DNA of 41,423 nt, from positions 1-41,423 of the forward strand of contig PJMG01000004.1 of NCBI GenBank assembly GCA_003173895.1, in the 5' to 3' direction. The stretch is from Candidatus Levyibacteriota bacterium (GTDB lineage: Bacteria; Patescibacteriota; Microgenomatia; Levybacterales; UBA12049). The notes below the pieces were generated by a model, which saw only the letters and a list, made by a program, of their open reading frames with translations, was not told the origin of the DNA and did not search any database. A program made the position numbers and the translations under genes. Below, one piece after another: positions 32,682 to 41,420 of this stretch (its first letter is position 1; the number at the start of each line of letters is the position of its first letter).

Positions 32682-34922
32682 TTATTTTACCTCAGGCCAT
32701 GAAGAAATGATAAGGGGAAGATTAGTTTTTTTAGGCATTAAACTCCAAATCTCCTCAGTGATAAAAGGCATAAATGGGTGTAAAAGCTTAAGACAATTTA
32801 AATAAATATGACGTAGAACAGAAAGGGCAACATCTTTATCTTCTCTATTTTTTACTAGTTCAATATATTTATCAGCTAGGCTATGCCACATGAATTGATA
32901 AATTAAATCTGCTGCATCTGCAAATCTAAATTTTTCTAGCTCTTTATTTACATCTTTAATAATTTTTTGAAGCTCTTTTAAAATTTGTTTATCTTCAGTT
33001 TTAAGTTTTAATTCTTCTGAGTAAAATGGAATATCTTTCCCGTACTGTTCTTGCATCATTAACATAAAACGTCCCATATTCCAGATTTTATTCGCAAAAT
33101 GCTTGTAAGCTATAACTTTATCTTTAGGGAAATTAAAATCTTTGCCATTGGCAGTTCCTGAAATAAGTCCCATACGTAAAGCATCTACTCCATATTGTTC
33201 AATATATTCTTCAGGATTAATAACATTGCCTAGACTTTTACTCATCTTTCGTCCATCTAGGGCTCTCACAATCCCATGAAGGTAAATATATTCAAAAGGC
33301 GGTTTACCTGTGAGATAGATTCCAAACATGATCATCCTAGAAACCCAAAGTCTGATAATTTCCCATCCTGTTTCCAGGATAGATGTAGGATAAAAATATT
33401 TAAAATCTTCACTGTCGGGATATCCTAAAGTTACTAAAGGCCACTGCCCTGAAGAGAACCAAGTATCAAAAGTATCTGTTTCGGGTAGATAGCGTTTATT
33501 TTCTTTTTTACCTTCTTCAAAAACCCATTTTACATTTTCACTAGCACTTACTCTTTGTAAACCAGAAATAATTTCTTCAAATTCTGAGCCCACTTTTAAC
33601 AATTGACCTAAGACCCCATATTTATATTTTCCATTTTTATCAATAAACCAGACATAAAATTGGTTTTCATTCTCTACTTCATACCAAATTGGAATTTGAA
33701 TTCCCCAAACATTTTGTCTAGAGATGGGCCAATCTCTCATCTCCTCCATCCAGCGGATATATTTAATTTCCTGCCATTTTGGATAAATCTTAACAGAACC
33801 ATTTTTTACAGCTTTTAAGGCTGGTTGTTTAAATGATTTTTCATCAGCATCTACTTTCACGAACCAGTTTGGGATAACCATAGGTTCTATATCATGTCCA
33901 GCTTTACAAAGTGCTACTGTATGTAAATAATTTTCATCAATGTGATCCATTAACCCTTTTTCTTTTAAATCTGCTACTACTTGTTTTCTGCCTTCTGCTA
34001 CATTTAAGCCAGCATATTTTCCAGCTCTTTCATTTAATCTACCGTCTAAATTAATAACTTGCTTAACTTCTAGTTTATGTCTAAGTCCTGCTTCGTAATC
34101 ATTTTTATCATGCGCTGGTGTAACTTTAACTACTCCAGTTCCAAATGCCATATCCACAAAATTATCAGCTATAACTTTTAAATTTACTTTTCCGTTTAAA
34201 CCTTCTACCTCAATTTCTTGCCCTACCCACTTTTTATATCTTTTATCTTTTGGATTCACAGCTACGGCTGTATCGCCAAATTTTGTTTCTGGTCTTACTG
34301 TAGCTAAAATAAATGGACCATATTTCATGTAATATAATGGATCTTTTCTTTCTTCATGTTTTAATTCCACATCAGCATATGTAGTTCCACATTTTGGACA
34401 ATAATTAACCATATAATTCCCTCTGTAAACTAACTGATCTTTAGCCATTTTCTTAAAAGTGTTGTGTACTGTTTGAATAATTTTTTCATCTAAAGTAAAT
34501 GTGTATCTAGTCCAATCTACTGAAGCGCCCATTCTTTTAATTTGACTCTCTATGAGTCCTTTATTATTTTGTACAAAATCCCAGATTTGTTCATAAAGTT
34601 CACGTCTGGTGAAATTAAATCGAGACTTACCCTGTTTTTTTAATTCTTTTTCAAAAGTTATCTGAGTTTCAGTTCCTGCATGATCTGTTCCTGGAAGCCA
34701 AAGTGAAGGATCGCCTTTCATTCTATGCCAGCGGACTAAAAGATCTTCTATAGCAATCATCAACACATTGCCTGTGTGCATTCTGCCACTGGCATTAGGG
34801 GGGGGGAGTAAAATAGTAAAAGGTTTTTTCTTATGGTCTATTTGTGGACTAAAATAATTTCCTTCTGCCCACATGCCATAGATTTTTTCTTCAACACTTT
34901 TATGATCGTAGGTTTTATCCAT
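32682..34922 (-). CDS. valS: Valyl-tRNA synthetase, short form
   Basis: ValRS charges tRNA-Val. The 746-residue enzyme has the HIGH-type motif RMHTGN (47-52) after PPPNASG, the family motif GTDHAGTETQ, the editing domain (about 200-340, YYMKYGPFILATVRPETKFGD as two blocks), and KMSKS near residue 557. It ends soon after the anticodon-binding domain (PFMPFITEEIWSLMP), so the C-terminal coiled-coil arm of most bacterial ValRS (about 880-950 residues) is missing. A run of nine G (34798-34806, plus strand) codes the PPP and is a possible slippage site. An extended -10 TGCTAAAAT ends six bases before the ATG. It heads a four-gene operon. Confidence 0.96.
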   Translation of the reverse strand: MDKTYDHKSVEEKIYGMWAEGNYFSPQIDHKKKPFTILLPPPNASGRMHTGNVLMIAIEDLLVRWHRMKGDPSLWLPGTDHAGTETQITFEKELKKQGKSRFNFTRRELYEQIWDFVQNNKGLIESQIKRMGASVDWTRYTFTLDEKIIQTVHNTFKKMAKDQLVYRGNYMVNYCPKCGTTYADVELKHEERKDPLYYMKYGPFILATVRPETKFGDTAVAVNPKDKRYKKWVGQEIEVEGLNGKVNLKVIADNFVDMAFGTGVVKVTPAHDKNDYEAGLRHKLEVKQVINLDGRLNERAGKYAGLNVAEGRKQVVADLKEKGLMDHIDENYLHTVALCKAGHDIEPMVIPNWFVKVDADEKSFKQPALKAVKNGSVKIYPKWQEIKYIRWMEEMRDWPISRQNVWGIQIPIWYEVENENQFYVWFIDKNGKYKYGVLGQLLKVGSEFEEIISGLQRVSASENVKWVFEEGKKENKRYLPETDTFDTWFSSGQWPLVTLGYPDSEDFKYFYPTSILETGWEIIRLWVSRMIMFGIYLTGKPPFEYIYLHGIVRALDGRKMSKSLGNVINPEEYIEQYGVDALRMGLISGTANGKDFNFPKDKVIAYKHFANKIWNMGRFMLMMQEQYGKDIPFYSEELKLKTEDKQILKELQKIIKDVNKELEKFRFADAADLIYQFMWHSLADKYIELVKNREDKDVALSVLRHIYLNCLKLLHPFMPFITEEIWSLMPKKTNLPLIISSWPEVK

Positions 34923-34928
34923 GCTTGT

Positions 34929-34937
34929 ATTTTAGCA
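34929..34937 (-). promoter_or_regulatory. Extended -10 promoter of valS
   Basis: TGCTAAAAT on the minus strand fits TGnTAnnnT and ends six bases before the valS ATG. No T-box leader or other long leader is possible with this start. Confidence 0.5.
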
Positions 34938-34963
34938 TAAAGAAGTTTAATGCGAGGGATAAC

Positions 34964-36262
34964 TTATTTATTGGTAGGATTGTTTGTAATTAATTTATAG
35001 CCTCTTGTTCTTACAGTTATAATTTCATCTTTACTTTCCTGTTTTTTTAATTTGTTTCTAACTCGAGCAACTAGACGATCAATAGACCAATCGGAAACTC
35101 CATACTCTTGATATTCTGGCCACACGTAATTTACTATATTTTCTCTTTCACAAATTTCATTTGGCGATTTTTGGAGAAGAGAGTAGAGTAGAAATTCTTT
35201 TTTAGAAAACTCAAAACTTTGACCGTTTTTTTCAGCACCATTTTTTTCAATATAGTTCATAAATAAAGGACTGAAGATTTTGCTTTTAGAGTTTAAAAAT
35301 CCACACTCCCAAAGATAAACGTTTTTTTCTCGTTCTTCTTTAGAAGTTCTTTTTTTAGAAATAATTATATTTAAAATATTTTTTTCTTCTGAATTTAAGC
35401 TTTCCCATAGCTCTTCTGAAAGTAAAGTGATCCTTTCATCCTCTAAAATCATTTTTTGGAGCACGCTAGAAGAAACTTTCAACCGTTTTACGAAAATTTC
35501 ACTAAGTATGACTACTGAAATTTGTAAGTATTGAGCGTGACCACCGGAAAGCTCTACTATTAGTTTTTTAATATCATCGTTTACTTTTAATTTGTGACTG
35601 GTTAAAAATGATTCAAGCATTATATAACTATCGTTTTCTAAAGCGGGTTTTATGTATTGTATTTTGGAGAATAAAGTTAAGCTATTTTTATCAAAAACAT
35701 GAGGCGCCATCTCAGAAAGACTTCGGAATGAAGTAAATACGAATGACAGTTTACCCATTCCTGCATCTTTTAAACTTTGTAAGTTGTGAAAAAATTCTAA
35801 AGATACAGAATCTTCAATTCTATCAAAACGAGTTAAGAAAAGAGTTACAGCTATATCGTTTTTAGAGAGGTAAGAGATTATTTCTTTAACACCATCAAAT
35901 GTTAGAAAGAAATCTCCTGATTGAATGCATTTTAGAAAAATACCCGAAATCTTTTCTTTTAGGACTGAGGAAATCTTAGAATTTTCCACGTTGTCCACGA
36001 TTCTCTTAAGAGTAAGTCTCCAAAATGAAAAGAGCTCAAGTTCTATAAGATCATTTAAATCTACTAAAATTAAGAGGTTATGATTTGAGCTAGGGTTAGG
36101 TTTAGAATGATATAAGAAAAATCTTAAAAAGTTATTGATTCCTACTCTTTTCATACCTACTAGTTCTACGGATATGCGTTTAGAAATTAGGTCTAAAAGC
36201 TTTTTTACATCTTCATCTCTAAAGGTAGATGCGTAATTTCTCTCAAAAGTGATATTTTCCAT
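34964..36262 (-). CDS. STAND/AAA-like ATPase with winged-helix domain, regulator 2
   Basis: This is a paralogue of the regulator at 11281-12630, with the same two-part build: an N-terminal ATPase-like domain and a C-terminal OmpR/PhoB-type winged helix (about 345-432, ending IITVRTRGYKLI). The P-loop is more degraded (VGMKRVGINN at about 35-44, without GK[ST]), so ATP hydrolysis is doubtful. A TATAAT on the minus strand (36274-36279) precedes the start by eleven bases. It stands alone, divergent from the sugar operon at 36387, so it may regulate that operon. The linker at about residue 305 is KKRTSKEEREKN, where regulator 1 has the repeat-encoded peptide. Confidence 0.8.
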   Translation of the reverse strand: MENITFERNYASTFRDEDVKKLLDLISKRISVELVGMKRVGINNFLRFFLYHSKPNPSSNHNLLILVDLNDLIELELFSFWRLTLKRIVDNVENSKISSVLKEKISGIFLKCIQSGDFFLTFDGVKEIISYLSKNDIAVTLFLTRFDRIEDSVSLEFFHNLQSLKDAGMGKLSFVFTSFRSLSEMAPHVFDKNSLTLFSKIQYIKPALENDSYIMLESFLTSHKLKVNDDIKKLIVELSGGHAQYLQISVVILSEIFVKRLKVSSSVLQKMILEDERITLLSEELWESLNSEEKNILNIIISKKRTSKEEREKNVYLWECGFLNSKSKIFSPLFMNYIEKNGAEKNGQSFEFSKKEFLLYSLLQKSPNEICERENIVNYVWPEYQEYGVSDWSIDRLVARVRNKLKKQESKDEIITVRTRGYKLITNNPTNK

Positions 36263-36386
36263 AAGCGATGGTTATTATAGTTGGTTTGGTAGAAAAAGCC
36301 AAATTGTCAGGTTGTCAGTTTTATGTTGTCTAAATAATTACGAAAGAGTCAAGTGTATAGTCTTTTTAATAGTTAGGATATGATCT

Positions 36387-37355
36387 ATGGCAATTGAAGG
36401 TATACATTATCCACAAAGTGAGGTTATTGAGGGATCAATAACTCGAGATACGGGGGATTTTGCTGATAGACAGCTATCTGAAGTGTTAGCAATTATTAAT
36501 AATACTGCAAGAAAGTCTTTTGAAAATTATAAAAATGATCCTAATGAGTCTCATGTTGCTCAAAAGGGGAGAGAGTTAAGAGCACATATTTCTATGGCTA
36601 GAGATTATGTTTCTAAAGATTCACATTATGCTAAAGAATCTAGTAGCATACCAGTTAAATATATTGCCGCAGAGATTCTTAATAAAGGTAAAAACTTATC
36701 AATGGAGGAGCGCGTGGCTAATCGTCTTAAGCAATTTGAAAATTTTAATGTTATTAGCGATTTTGATGGTACAATTACAGAAGATCCTACCTTGTATTTA
36801 AATCATATACCAGGTAGTGAAATAGCAGAACCAGCGCTAGCTGCTTCAAATAGAACAAATTTTCCAGAAGTATTCGCAGGTACTTGGCAGGGAATACTAA
36901 AAGATGCCCCTAGCTTATTTGAATCAGTGGGTGAACATATCACTTTTAGAAGAGGTATTAAGACATTTTTACAATATCTTAGAAGGGGAGGTAATGATTT
37001 TACTATACTTTCAGCTAATTTTTTTCCAGTAATAACTGCGGCATTACCTAAAATAACTGAGGATAGAACTCGCATATATGCTATTACACCAGATGATATT
37101 ACCTCTACAGAAAAAGATATAATTATCCGTCATGAAGCAAAAAATAATCCTGAGAAAGCAATTATTTATATTGGAGATGGGTCATCTGACTTACCAGCAA
37201 TAGAAGCTAAAGATTATGTAGCATGTTACTTTGCTTTAGAAGGTAGTTCATTTGCTAAAGAATTAGCTAAAAATAATTTACCCCACTTTACTTATAAAGA
37301 TTTTAATGATATTCAATTAAAATTAGCTCAACTAAAAAAGCTGGTTGCATCTTAA
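36387..37355 (+). CDS. HAD-superfamily phosphatase, phosphoserine-phosphatase-like
   Basis: The C-terminal part of this 322-residue protein is a HAD phosphatase: motif I SDFDGTIT with nucleophile Asp125 and Asp127, motif II around LSAN, and motif IV GDGSSDLPAIEA, the pattern of the HAD-IB group (SerB, MtnX-like). The first 120 residues are helical and not recognised, an extension the family usually lacks. It heads the sugar gene run with the kinase three bases later, so its substrate is probably a sugar phosphate, though SerB-like proteins act on many compounds. The ATG has AGGA eight bases upstream (36375-36378). Confidence 0.8.
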   Translation: MAIEGIHYPQSEVIEGSITRDTGDFADRQLSEVLAIINNTARKSFENYKNDPNESHVAQKGRELRAHISMARDYVSKDSHYAKESSSIPVKYIAAEILNKGKNLSMEERVANRLKQFENFNVISDFDGTITEDPTLYLNHIPGSEIAEPALAASNRTNFPEVFAGTWQGILKDAPSLFESVGEHITFRRGIKTFLQYLRRGGNDFTILSANFFPVITAALPKITEDRTRIYAITPDDITSTEKDIIIRHEAKNNPEKAIIYIGDGSSDLPAIEAKDYVACYFALEGSSFAKELAKNNLPHFTYKDFNDIQLKLAQLKKLVAS

Positions 37356-37358
37356 TCT

Positions 37359-38309
37359 ATGAATAAAAATGCTAAAATTCTCTGTTTTGGAGAACTTTTA
37401 ATTGACATGATCTCTGAAACCACAGGAGATTTAGTCAAATCTAAAGGTTTTAGTAAGCAATTTGGTGGTGCCCCTGGAAATACTGCAAGTGGACTCGCAA
37501 AGTTAGGAATTCCGGTTTATTTTATGGGTAAAGTAGGGGATGATCCTTTTGGTCATTTTTTAAAGAACACACTTGAGGAAAATAATGTTAAAACAGATTT
37601 TTTAAATTTAAGTAAAGTGTATAAAACCACACTTGCTTTTGTAGCGCTTGAAGAAAGTGGAGAGCGTGATTTCACCTTTTATAAAGGAGCTCATGAAAAT
37701 CTTTTTCCAGATGAATTTTCAATTCCTGATAAGGTTTCAATTTTTCACTTTGGTAGTTTAACACAAACCAATAAAGATTCTTTTGCCACAACTGAAAAAT
37801 TATTAAATGAAGCTAAATCTAAACATGCATTTATCTCTTATGATCCAAATGTTCGCGAATCTCTATGGGATAATAAAGCTCAAATAAAAAAAGTTATTTT
37901 AGAGACTGCTAAAAAAGTTGACATGATGAAAGTAAATGAAGAAGAGGCTAAATTTTTAGCAGATGATCAGGATATAATCTCGGCAGCAGGAAAATTGTTC
38001 TCTAATAATCTAGATATTTTAATTATTACGCTTGGATCTGATGGATGCTATTTTAAGACTAAAAAGTATGAAGGATTAATTAAACCACCTATTAAAGTCA
38101 AAGCAATTGATACCACAGGTGCGGGCGATGCATTTAATGCAGGACTTTTATCTGCAATTTATGAAACAGGTAAAAAGTTATCTGAGCTTCCTAAACAAGA
38201 TTTAGATAGATATTTAACTCGTGCAAATATAATTGGAGCTTTGACTACAACTAAAAAAGGGGCCATAACTGCTTTTCCTACCTTAGAGGTATTAAAGAAA
38301 TATGTATAA
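37359..38309 (+). CDS. PfkB-family sugar kinase, fructokinase-like
   Basis: PfkB-family kinases transfer phosphate from ATP to sugars. The 316-residue product has the N-terminal signature ILCFGELLIDMI, the substrate-binding GGAPGNTASGLAKLG, and the C-terminal DTTGAGDAFNAGLL with the catalytic Asp in GAGD. The whole pattern is closest to fructokinases. It lies three bases after the HAD gene and overlaps the cupin gene by eight. With the glycosidase and hexokinase downstream it fits conversion of released hexoses into glycolytic phosphates. Confidence 0.88.
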   Translation: MNKNAKILCFGELLIDMISETTGDLVKSKGFSKQFGGAPGNTASGLAKLGIPVYFMGKVGDDPFGHFLKNTLEENNVKTDFLNLSKVYKTTLAFVALEESGERDFTFYKGAHENLFPDEFSIPDKVSIFHFGSLTQTNKDSFATTEKLLNEAKSKHAFISYDPNVRESLWDNKAQIKKVILETAKKVDMMKVNEEEAKFLADDQDIISAAGKLFSNNLDILIITLGSDGCYFKTKKYEGLIKPPIKVKAIDTTGAGDAFNAGLLSAIYETGKKLSELPKQDLDRYLTRANIIGALTTTKKGAITAFPTLEVLKKYV

Positions 38310-38868
38310 ACTACGTTTTTTATCTACTAATGTTAAGGGTTATCAAAATTTTAACAGAGAGTTAAAAGGACTAATTACAAAGACAAAAACCATAAATAGT
38401 GAAATAGAATTTAAAAAATTTATTAATGCTATCTTAAAAATTGTTAATAATCAAAAGTTTAAGTTTGCAAATTCAAAAAAATTTAGAGAAGAAATAGATT
38501 TAATATCTAAAAATGAAGTATTAGTAGAGCAAACACCTTGGGGGGGAGTAACGCTTAAAAAAGTAGACGTAGAGAAAGACTATATTCAAAAATTGTTAAT
38601 CATTAAAAATAATGGAGTTTTAGGTTTTGAAATACATAATGAAAAGTTAGAAAAATTAAAAATAATTGAAGGTATATTTTTAGTTTTATACGTAAGTCAT
38701 AAAAAAGATAAAAATGTTATTAATCTTAAGATTGGGACAACAAATTCTAAATTCACCTTTTATCCTAAAGATGAACATGGAATAATAGCTTTAACAAATG
38801 GTATTATTCAGGAGACATCGACTAATCATTTAGACGATTTAGTCTATACCTTTAAATATGCAATTTAA
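38302..38868 (+). CDS. Cupin-like protein, possible sugar-phosphate isomerase relative
   Basis: This 188-residue protein has a helical N-terminal part (about 1-75) and a beta-rich C-terminal part (about 78-188). It contains EQTPWGG (76-82), then KLLIIKNNGVLGFEIHNEKLEKLKIIEG in two blocks, a layout like the cupin of class II mannose-6-phosphate isomerases (PWG, then a GxxxxxQxH, then Ex..G). Some metal ligands appear changed (one His is clear, others not), so activity is uncertain. It overlaps the kinase by eight bases and the glycosidase by eleven, implying tight co-translation. Hexose-phosphate isomerisation is a guess from context. Confidence 0.6.
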   Translation: MYKLRFLSTNVKGYQNFNRELKGLITKTKTINSEIEFKKFINAILKIVNNQKFKFANSKKFREEIDLISKNEVLVEQTPWGGVTLKKVDVEKDYIQKLLIIKNNGVLGFEIHNEKLEKLKIIEGIFLVLYVSHKKDKNVINLKIGTTNSKFTFYPKDEHGIIALTNGIIQETSTNHLDDLVYTFKYAI

Positions 38869-40228
38869 TTCTAATTTCATTTTCGGAATTGCTGATGCAG
38901 ATTTACAAGTCATTGGAGAAAAATTTACTTTAAAAAATGAAAAATCAGAACCTACTATGTGGCTTAAGTTTGCTAAAGAAGGTAAAACTTTTAACTCAGA
39001 ATCTACAGAAATAGGCGTAGATAGATATCATAAATGGAGAGAAGATTTAAAATTAATACAAGATTTAGGTGTAAAACATTATCGTACTTCTATTTCGATG
39101 TCACGACTCTTAAAAGAAAATGGTGAGATAAATGCTAAAGCTATTAATTGGTATAAAAATTATTTTTCAGAAATTAAAAAATCAGGTATTAATTTATATG
39201 CGACTTTGTATCATTGGGAATTACCACAATATTTAGATGAGATAGGAGGTTTGACTAACCCTAAATTTATTGATGTCTTTTTAAGACATACAAAAGCTGT
39301 TGTAGAAAACTTAGGAGAATACATAGATGAATATTTTATTTTAAATGAGCCTTGGTGTAGTAGTATTTTAAGTTATTATTTAGGTAAACATGCTCCAGGT
39401 GAAAAGAATCTTAAGAAAGCCCTTCAAGCAGCTCATAATTTACTTTTAGCTCAAGGATTAGCTCTTAAAGAGATAAAACAAATAAATAAAAATGCTAAAG
39501 TCAGTACAGTATTAAATGTTGCTCCTTCTTATCCAGCAACTTCTAACGAAAAAGATATTTTAGCTGCAAAATATTCTAATGGCAATTTTAACGATTGGTT
39601 TCTAAATCCTATTTTTAAAGGTGAATATCCTTTTTCTATGATTGAACTTTATGGTAAAGATATGGAGAGTTTTCCAGAGGAAGATATGAAAATTATAAAA
39701 ATAGGAGATAAGCTTACAAGCTTAGGTTTAAATTACTATCATGGTCATATCATTAAATATGATGAAGCAAGCCTATTGAAGTATAAAGATATTGATTATC
39801 CTAAAGAGGATATTCAATCTTTAGGATGGCCTAATTTTTATCCTCCGAAATATCCTGCTGGTTTGTTTGATATTTTAGATCAAATTTACTCTGAATATAA
39901 AGATTTTGGTTTGAAACAAATTTATGTTACAGAAAACGGAATAGCACTTAATACCCCATGGGATGGAAAATCAGAAATAGTTAATGATGATAAACGAATA
40001 GAATATATCAAAATACATTTAGAGCAAGTTTTAAAAGCCGTCAATAGCGGTGTACCTGTTAAAGGATATTTTGCTTGGACATTGATGGATAATTACGAAT
40101 GGGCAGAAGGATATAGACCTGAATCTTCTTTCGGTTTAATTCATGTTGATCGAAAAAGTTTAAAAAGAATCCCTAAAAAAAGTTTCTTTTGGTATAAAAA
40201 TTTAATTAAAAATCTAAAAATGATATAA
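38858..40228 (+). CDS. Glycoside hydrolase family 1 beta-glycosidase
   Basis: GH1 enzymes remove beta-linked glucose or related sugars by a retaining mechanism. The 456-residue product has all the family marks: TLYHWELPQYL (116-126), the acid/base Glu164 in ILNEPW, the nucleophile Glu359 in YVTENG, and the aglycone-site AWTLMDNYEWAEGY near the end. Length is normal. No signal peptide is seen, so it acts in the cytoplasm on imported or internal oligosaccharides. Whether it takes glucosides or 6-phospho-glucosides cannot be settled by eye. It overlaps the cupin gene. Confidence 0.93.
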   Translation: MQFNSNFIFGIADADLQVIGEKFTLKNEKSEPTMWLKFAKEGKTFNSESTEIGVDRYHKWREDLKLIQDLGVKHYRTSISMSRLLKENGEINAKAINWYKNYFSEIKKSGINLYATLYHWELPQYLDEIGGLTNPKFIDVFLRHTKAVVENLGEYIDEYFILNEPWCSSILSYYLGKHAPGEKNLKKALQAAHNLLLAQGLALKEIKQINKNAKVSTVLNVAPSYPATSNEKDILAAKYSNGNFNDWFLNPIFKGEYPFSMIELYGKDMESFPEEDMKIIKIGDKLTSLGLNYYHGHIIKYDEASLLKYKDIDYPKEDIQSLGWPNFYPPKYPAGLFDILDQIYSEYKDFGLKQIYVTENGIALNTPWDGKSEIVNDDKRIEYIKIHLEQVLKAVNSGVPVKGYFAWTLMDNYEWAEGYRPESSFGLIHVDRKSLKRIPKKSFFWYKNLIKNLKMI

Positions 40229-40229
40229 T
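40221..40229 (+). promoter_or_regulatory. Extended -10 within the end of the GH1 gene
   Basis: TGATATAAT overlaps the GH1 stop codon and lies 21 bases before the hexokinase-like start. It would let that last gene be expressed on its own, with a leader of about 15 bases. Confidence 0.45.
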
Positions 40230-40250
40230 GCTACTTGCTTTAGATTTCCT

Positions 40251-41324
40251 ATGGACAATTTAAAATTAAAACAAATCGCCTCTAATTTTTTAGATGAGTT
40301 AAATAGATCTAATCTAGGTGAGGAAACTTCTTTATCTTTTATAAAAAATACTACACCTGAGCTAAAGTCAGTTAAAGAGGGAGAAACTTTTCAAGCAATT
40401 GTGGTAGGAGGAACTGTTTTTAAATCCGCAGTTCTTACTAAGATAAACGGTGAATTAAAAATAAATTCCTTAAAAACTATAATTGCTCCAGTTTTTCATA
40501 CCAAAAATAAATTTTTAGAGTTTGTAACAGAGCATTTAGAAAAAACTACGACTACTTTAGCCCTAAATTTTGCTTTTCCCCTAGAGCCAATATTTGAAAA
40601 TAATAAATTAGATGGACTCCTGCTATTTACCACTAAAGAGCATAATTTTGAAGGTTTAGTAGGGCATAGAGTAGGTTTAGCTATTGAAAAATATATTTTA
40701 AGTAAAACTAAAAGAAAGATCTCTGTCTCCCTAGCTAATGATACAATTTGTCTTTTATTATCAGGACTTACTGTTGGTAATTACGAAAATTTAGCAGCAG
40801 GAATAGTGGGTACAGGATTTAATATGGCGGTATTTTTATCTAAAAATACTACTGTTAATTTAGAATCTGGAGGTTTTAATAAATTTGAGCAGAGTGAAGA
40901 AGGTAGGATAATTGATGCTAAATCAGAAAATCCAGGAGTACATACTTTTGAAAAAGAAATGTCAGGAGGCTATTTATACAAACACTTTAATTTGCTTCTT
41001 AAGAAAAATAAAATGCATTATCCACCAATATCTGAGACTAAAGAATTAGATGCTTTAGCCCGAGATCATAGTGCTTCAGTATCTGAATTAGCTAAAGAAG
41101 TATTAGAATATTCAGCTCAACTTTTCGCTTGTATGGTAGTAGGTATCATGGAATTTAAAAAACAAGATCTAAATTTTGTTATGCAAGGTAGTTTATTTTG
41201 GAAAGGATATAATTATAAAGAAACGGTTGAAGAAACCATTAAAAAACTTGATTCTAAATATCGAGCTAAATTTTTAGATATTGAAAACTCAGACATTTTA
41301 GGTGCAGCAAAATTAATAGCTTGA
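40251..41324 (+). CDS. Hexokinase-family protein, eukaryotic type
   Basis: This 357-residue protein matches the eukaryotic-type hexokinase family rather than ROK or Glk. Seen in order: the phosphate-1-like VVGGTVFKSAVL (about 51-62), a NFAFPLEP sugar-site segment (about 108-115), NDTICLLLSG (about 164-173), GTGFNMA (about 187-193), then ESGGFNKFEQSEEG and NPGVHTFEKEMSGGYL, which parallel the hexokinase NPGxQxFEKMxSGxYL motif. It is shorter than yeast hexokinase (about 480), and the first motif lacks the usual Asp (VGGT for DxGGT), so activity should not be assumed. It ends in TGA, after which the same frame stays open to the TAG in the terminal repeat. Confidence 0.82.
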   Translation: MDNLKLKQIASNFLDELNRSNLGEETSLSFIKNTTPELKSVKEGETFQAIVVGGTVFKSAVLTKINGELKINSLKTIIAPVFHTKNKFLEFVTEHLEKTTTTLALNFAFPLEPIFENNKLDGLLLFTTKEHNFEGLVGHRVGLAIEKYILSKTKRKISVSLANDTICLLLSGLTVGNYENLAAGIVGTGFNMAVFLSKNTTVNLESGGFNKFEQSEEGRIIDAKSENPGVHTFEKEMSGGYLYKHFNLLLKKNKMHYPPISETKELDALARDHSASVSELAKEVLEYSAQLFACMVVGIMEFKKQDLNFVMQGSLFWKGYNYKETVEETIKKLDSKYRAKFLDIENSDILGAAKLIA

Positions 41325-41349
41325 ACAATTGCCATTTTGAAAGGTATTG

Positions 41350-41420
41350 AGCAGTTTGCTTTTGCAATTTTAGGTGGCGCTCAGGGAATGTTGATTGAAG
41401 TTTAGAAATATACTCGGACT
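41350..41420 (-). repeat. 71-bp terminal inverted repeat, right copy
   Basis: This is the exact reverse complement of 1-71, and only three bases (tcg) lie beyond it. On the plus strand it encodes the same tail (QFAFAILGGAQGMLIEV, then TAG), in frame with the hexokinase-like gene after that gene's TGA stop at 41322. The flanking unique sequence differs from the left end. Confidence 0.9.

Noticed and set aside
36301..36386. Short ttgtcag direct repeats as a regulator binding site
   Set aside because: Two close copies of a 7-base word in an AT-rich gap are not enough without comparison across genomes.
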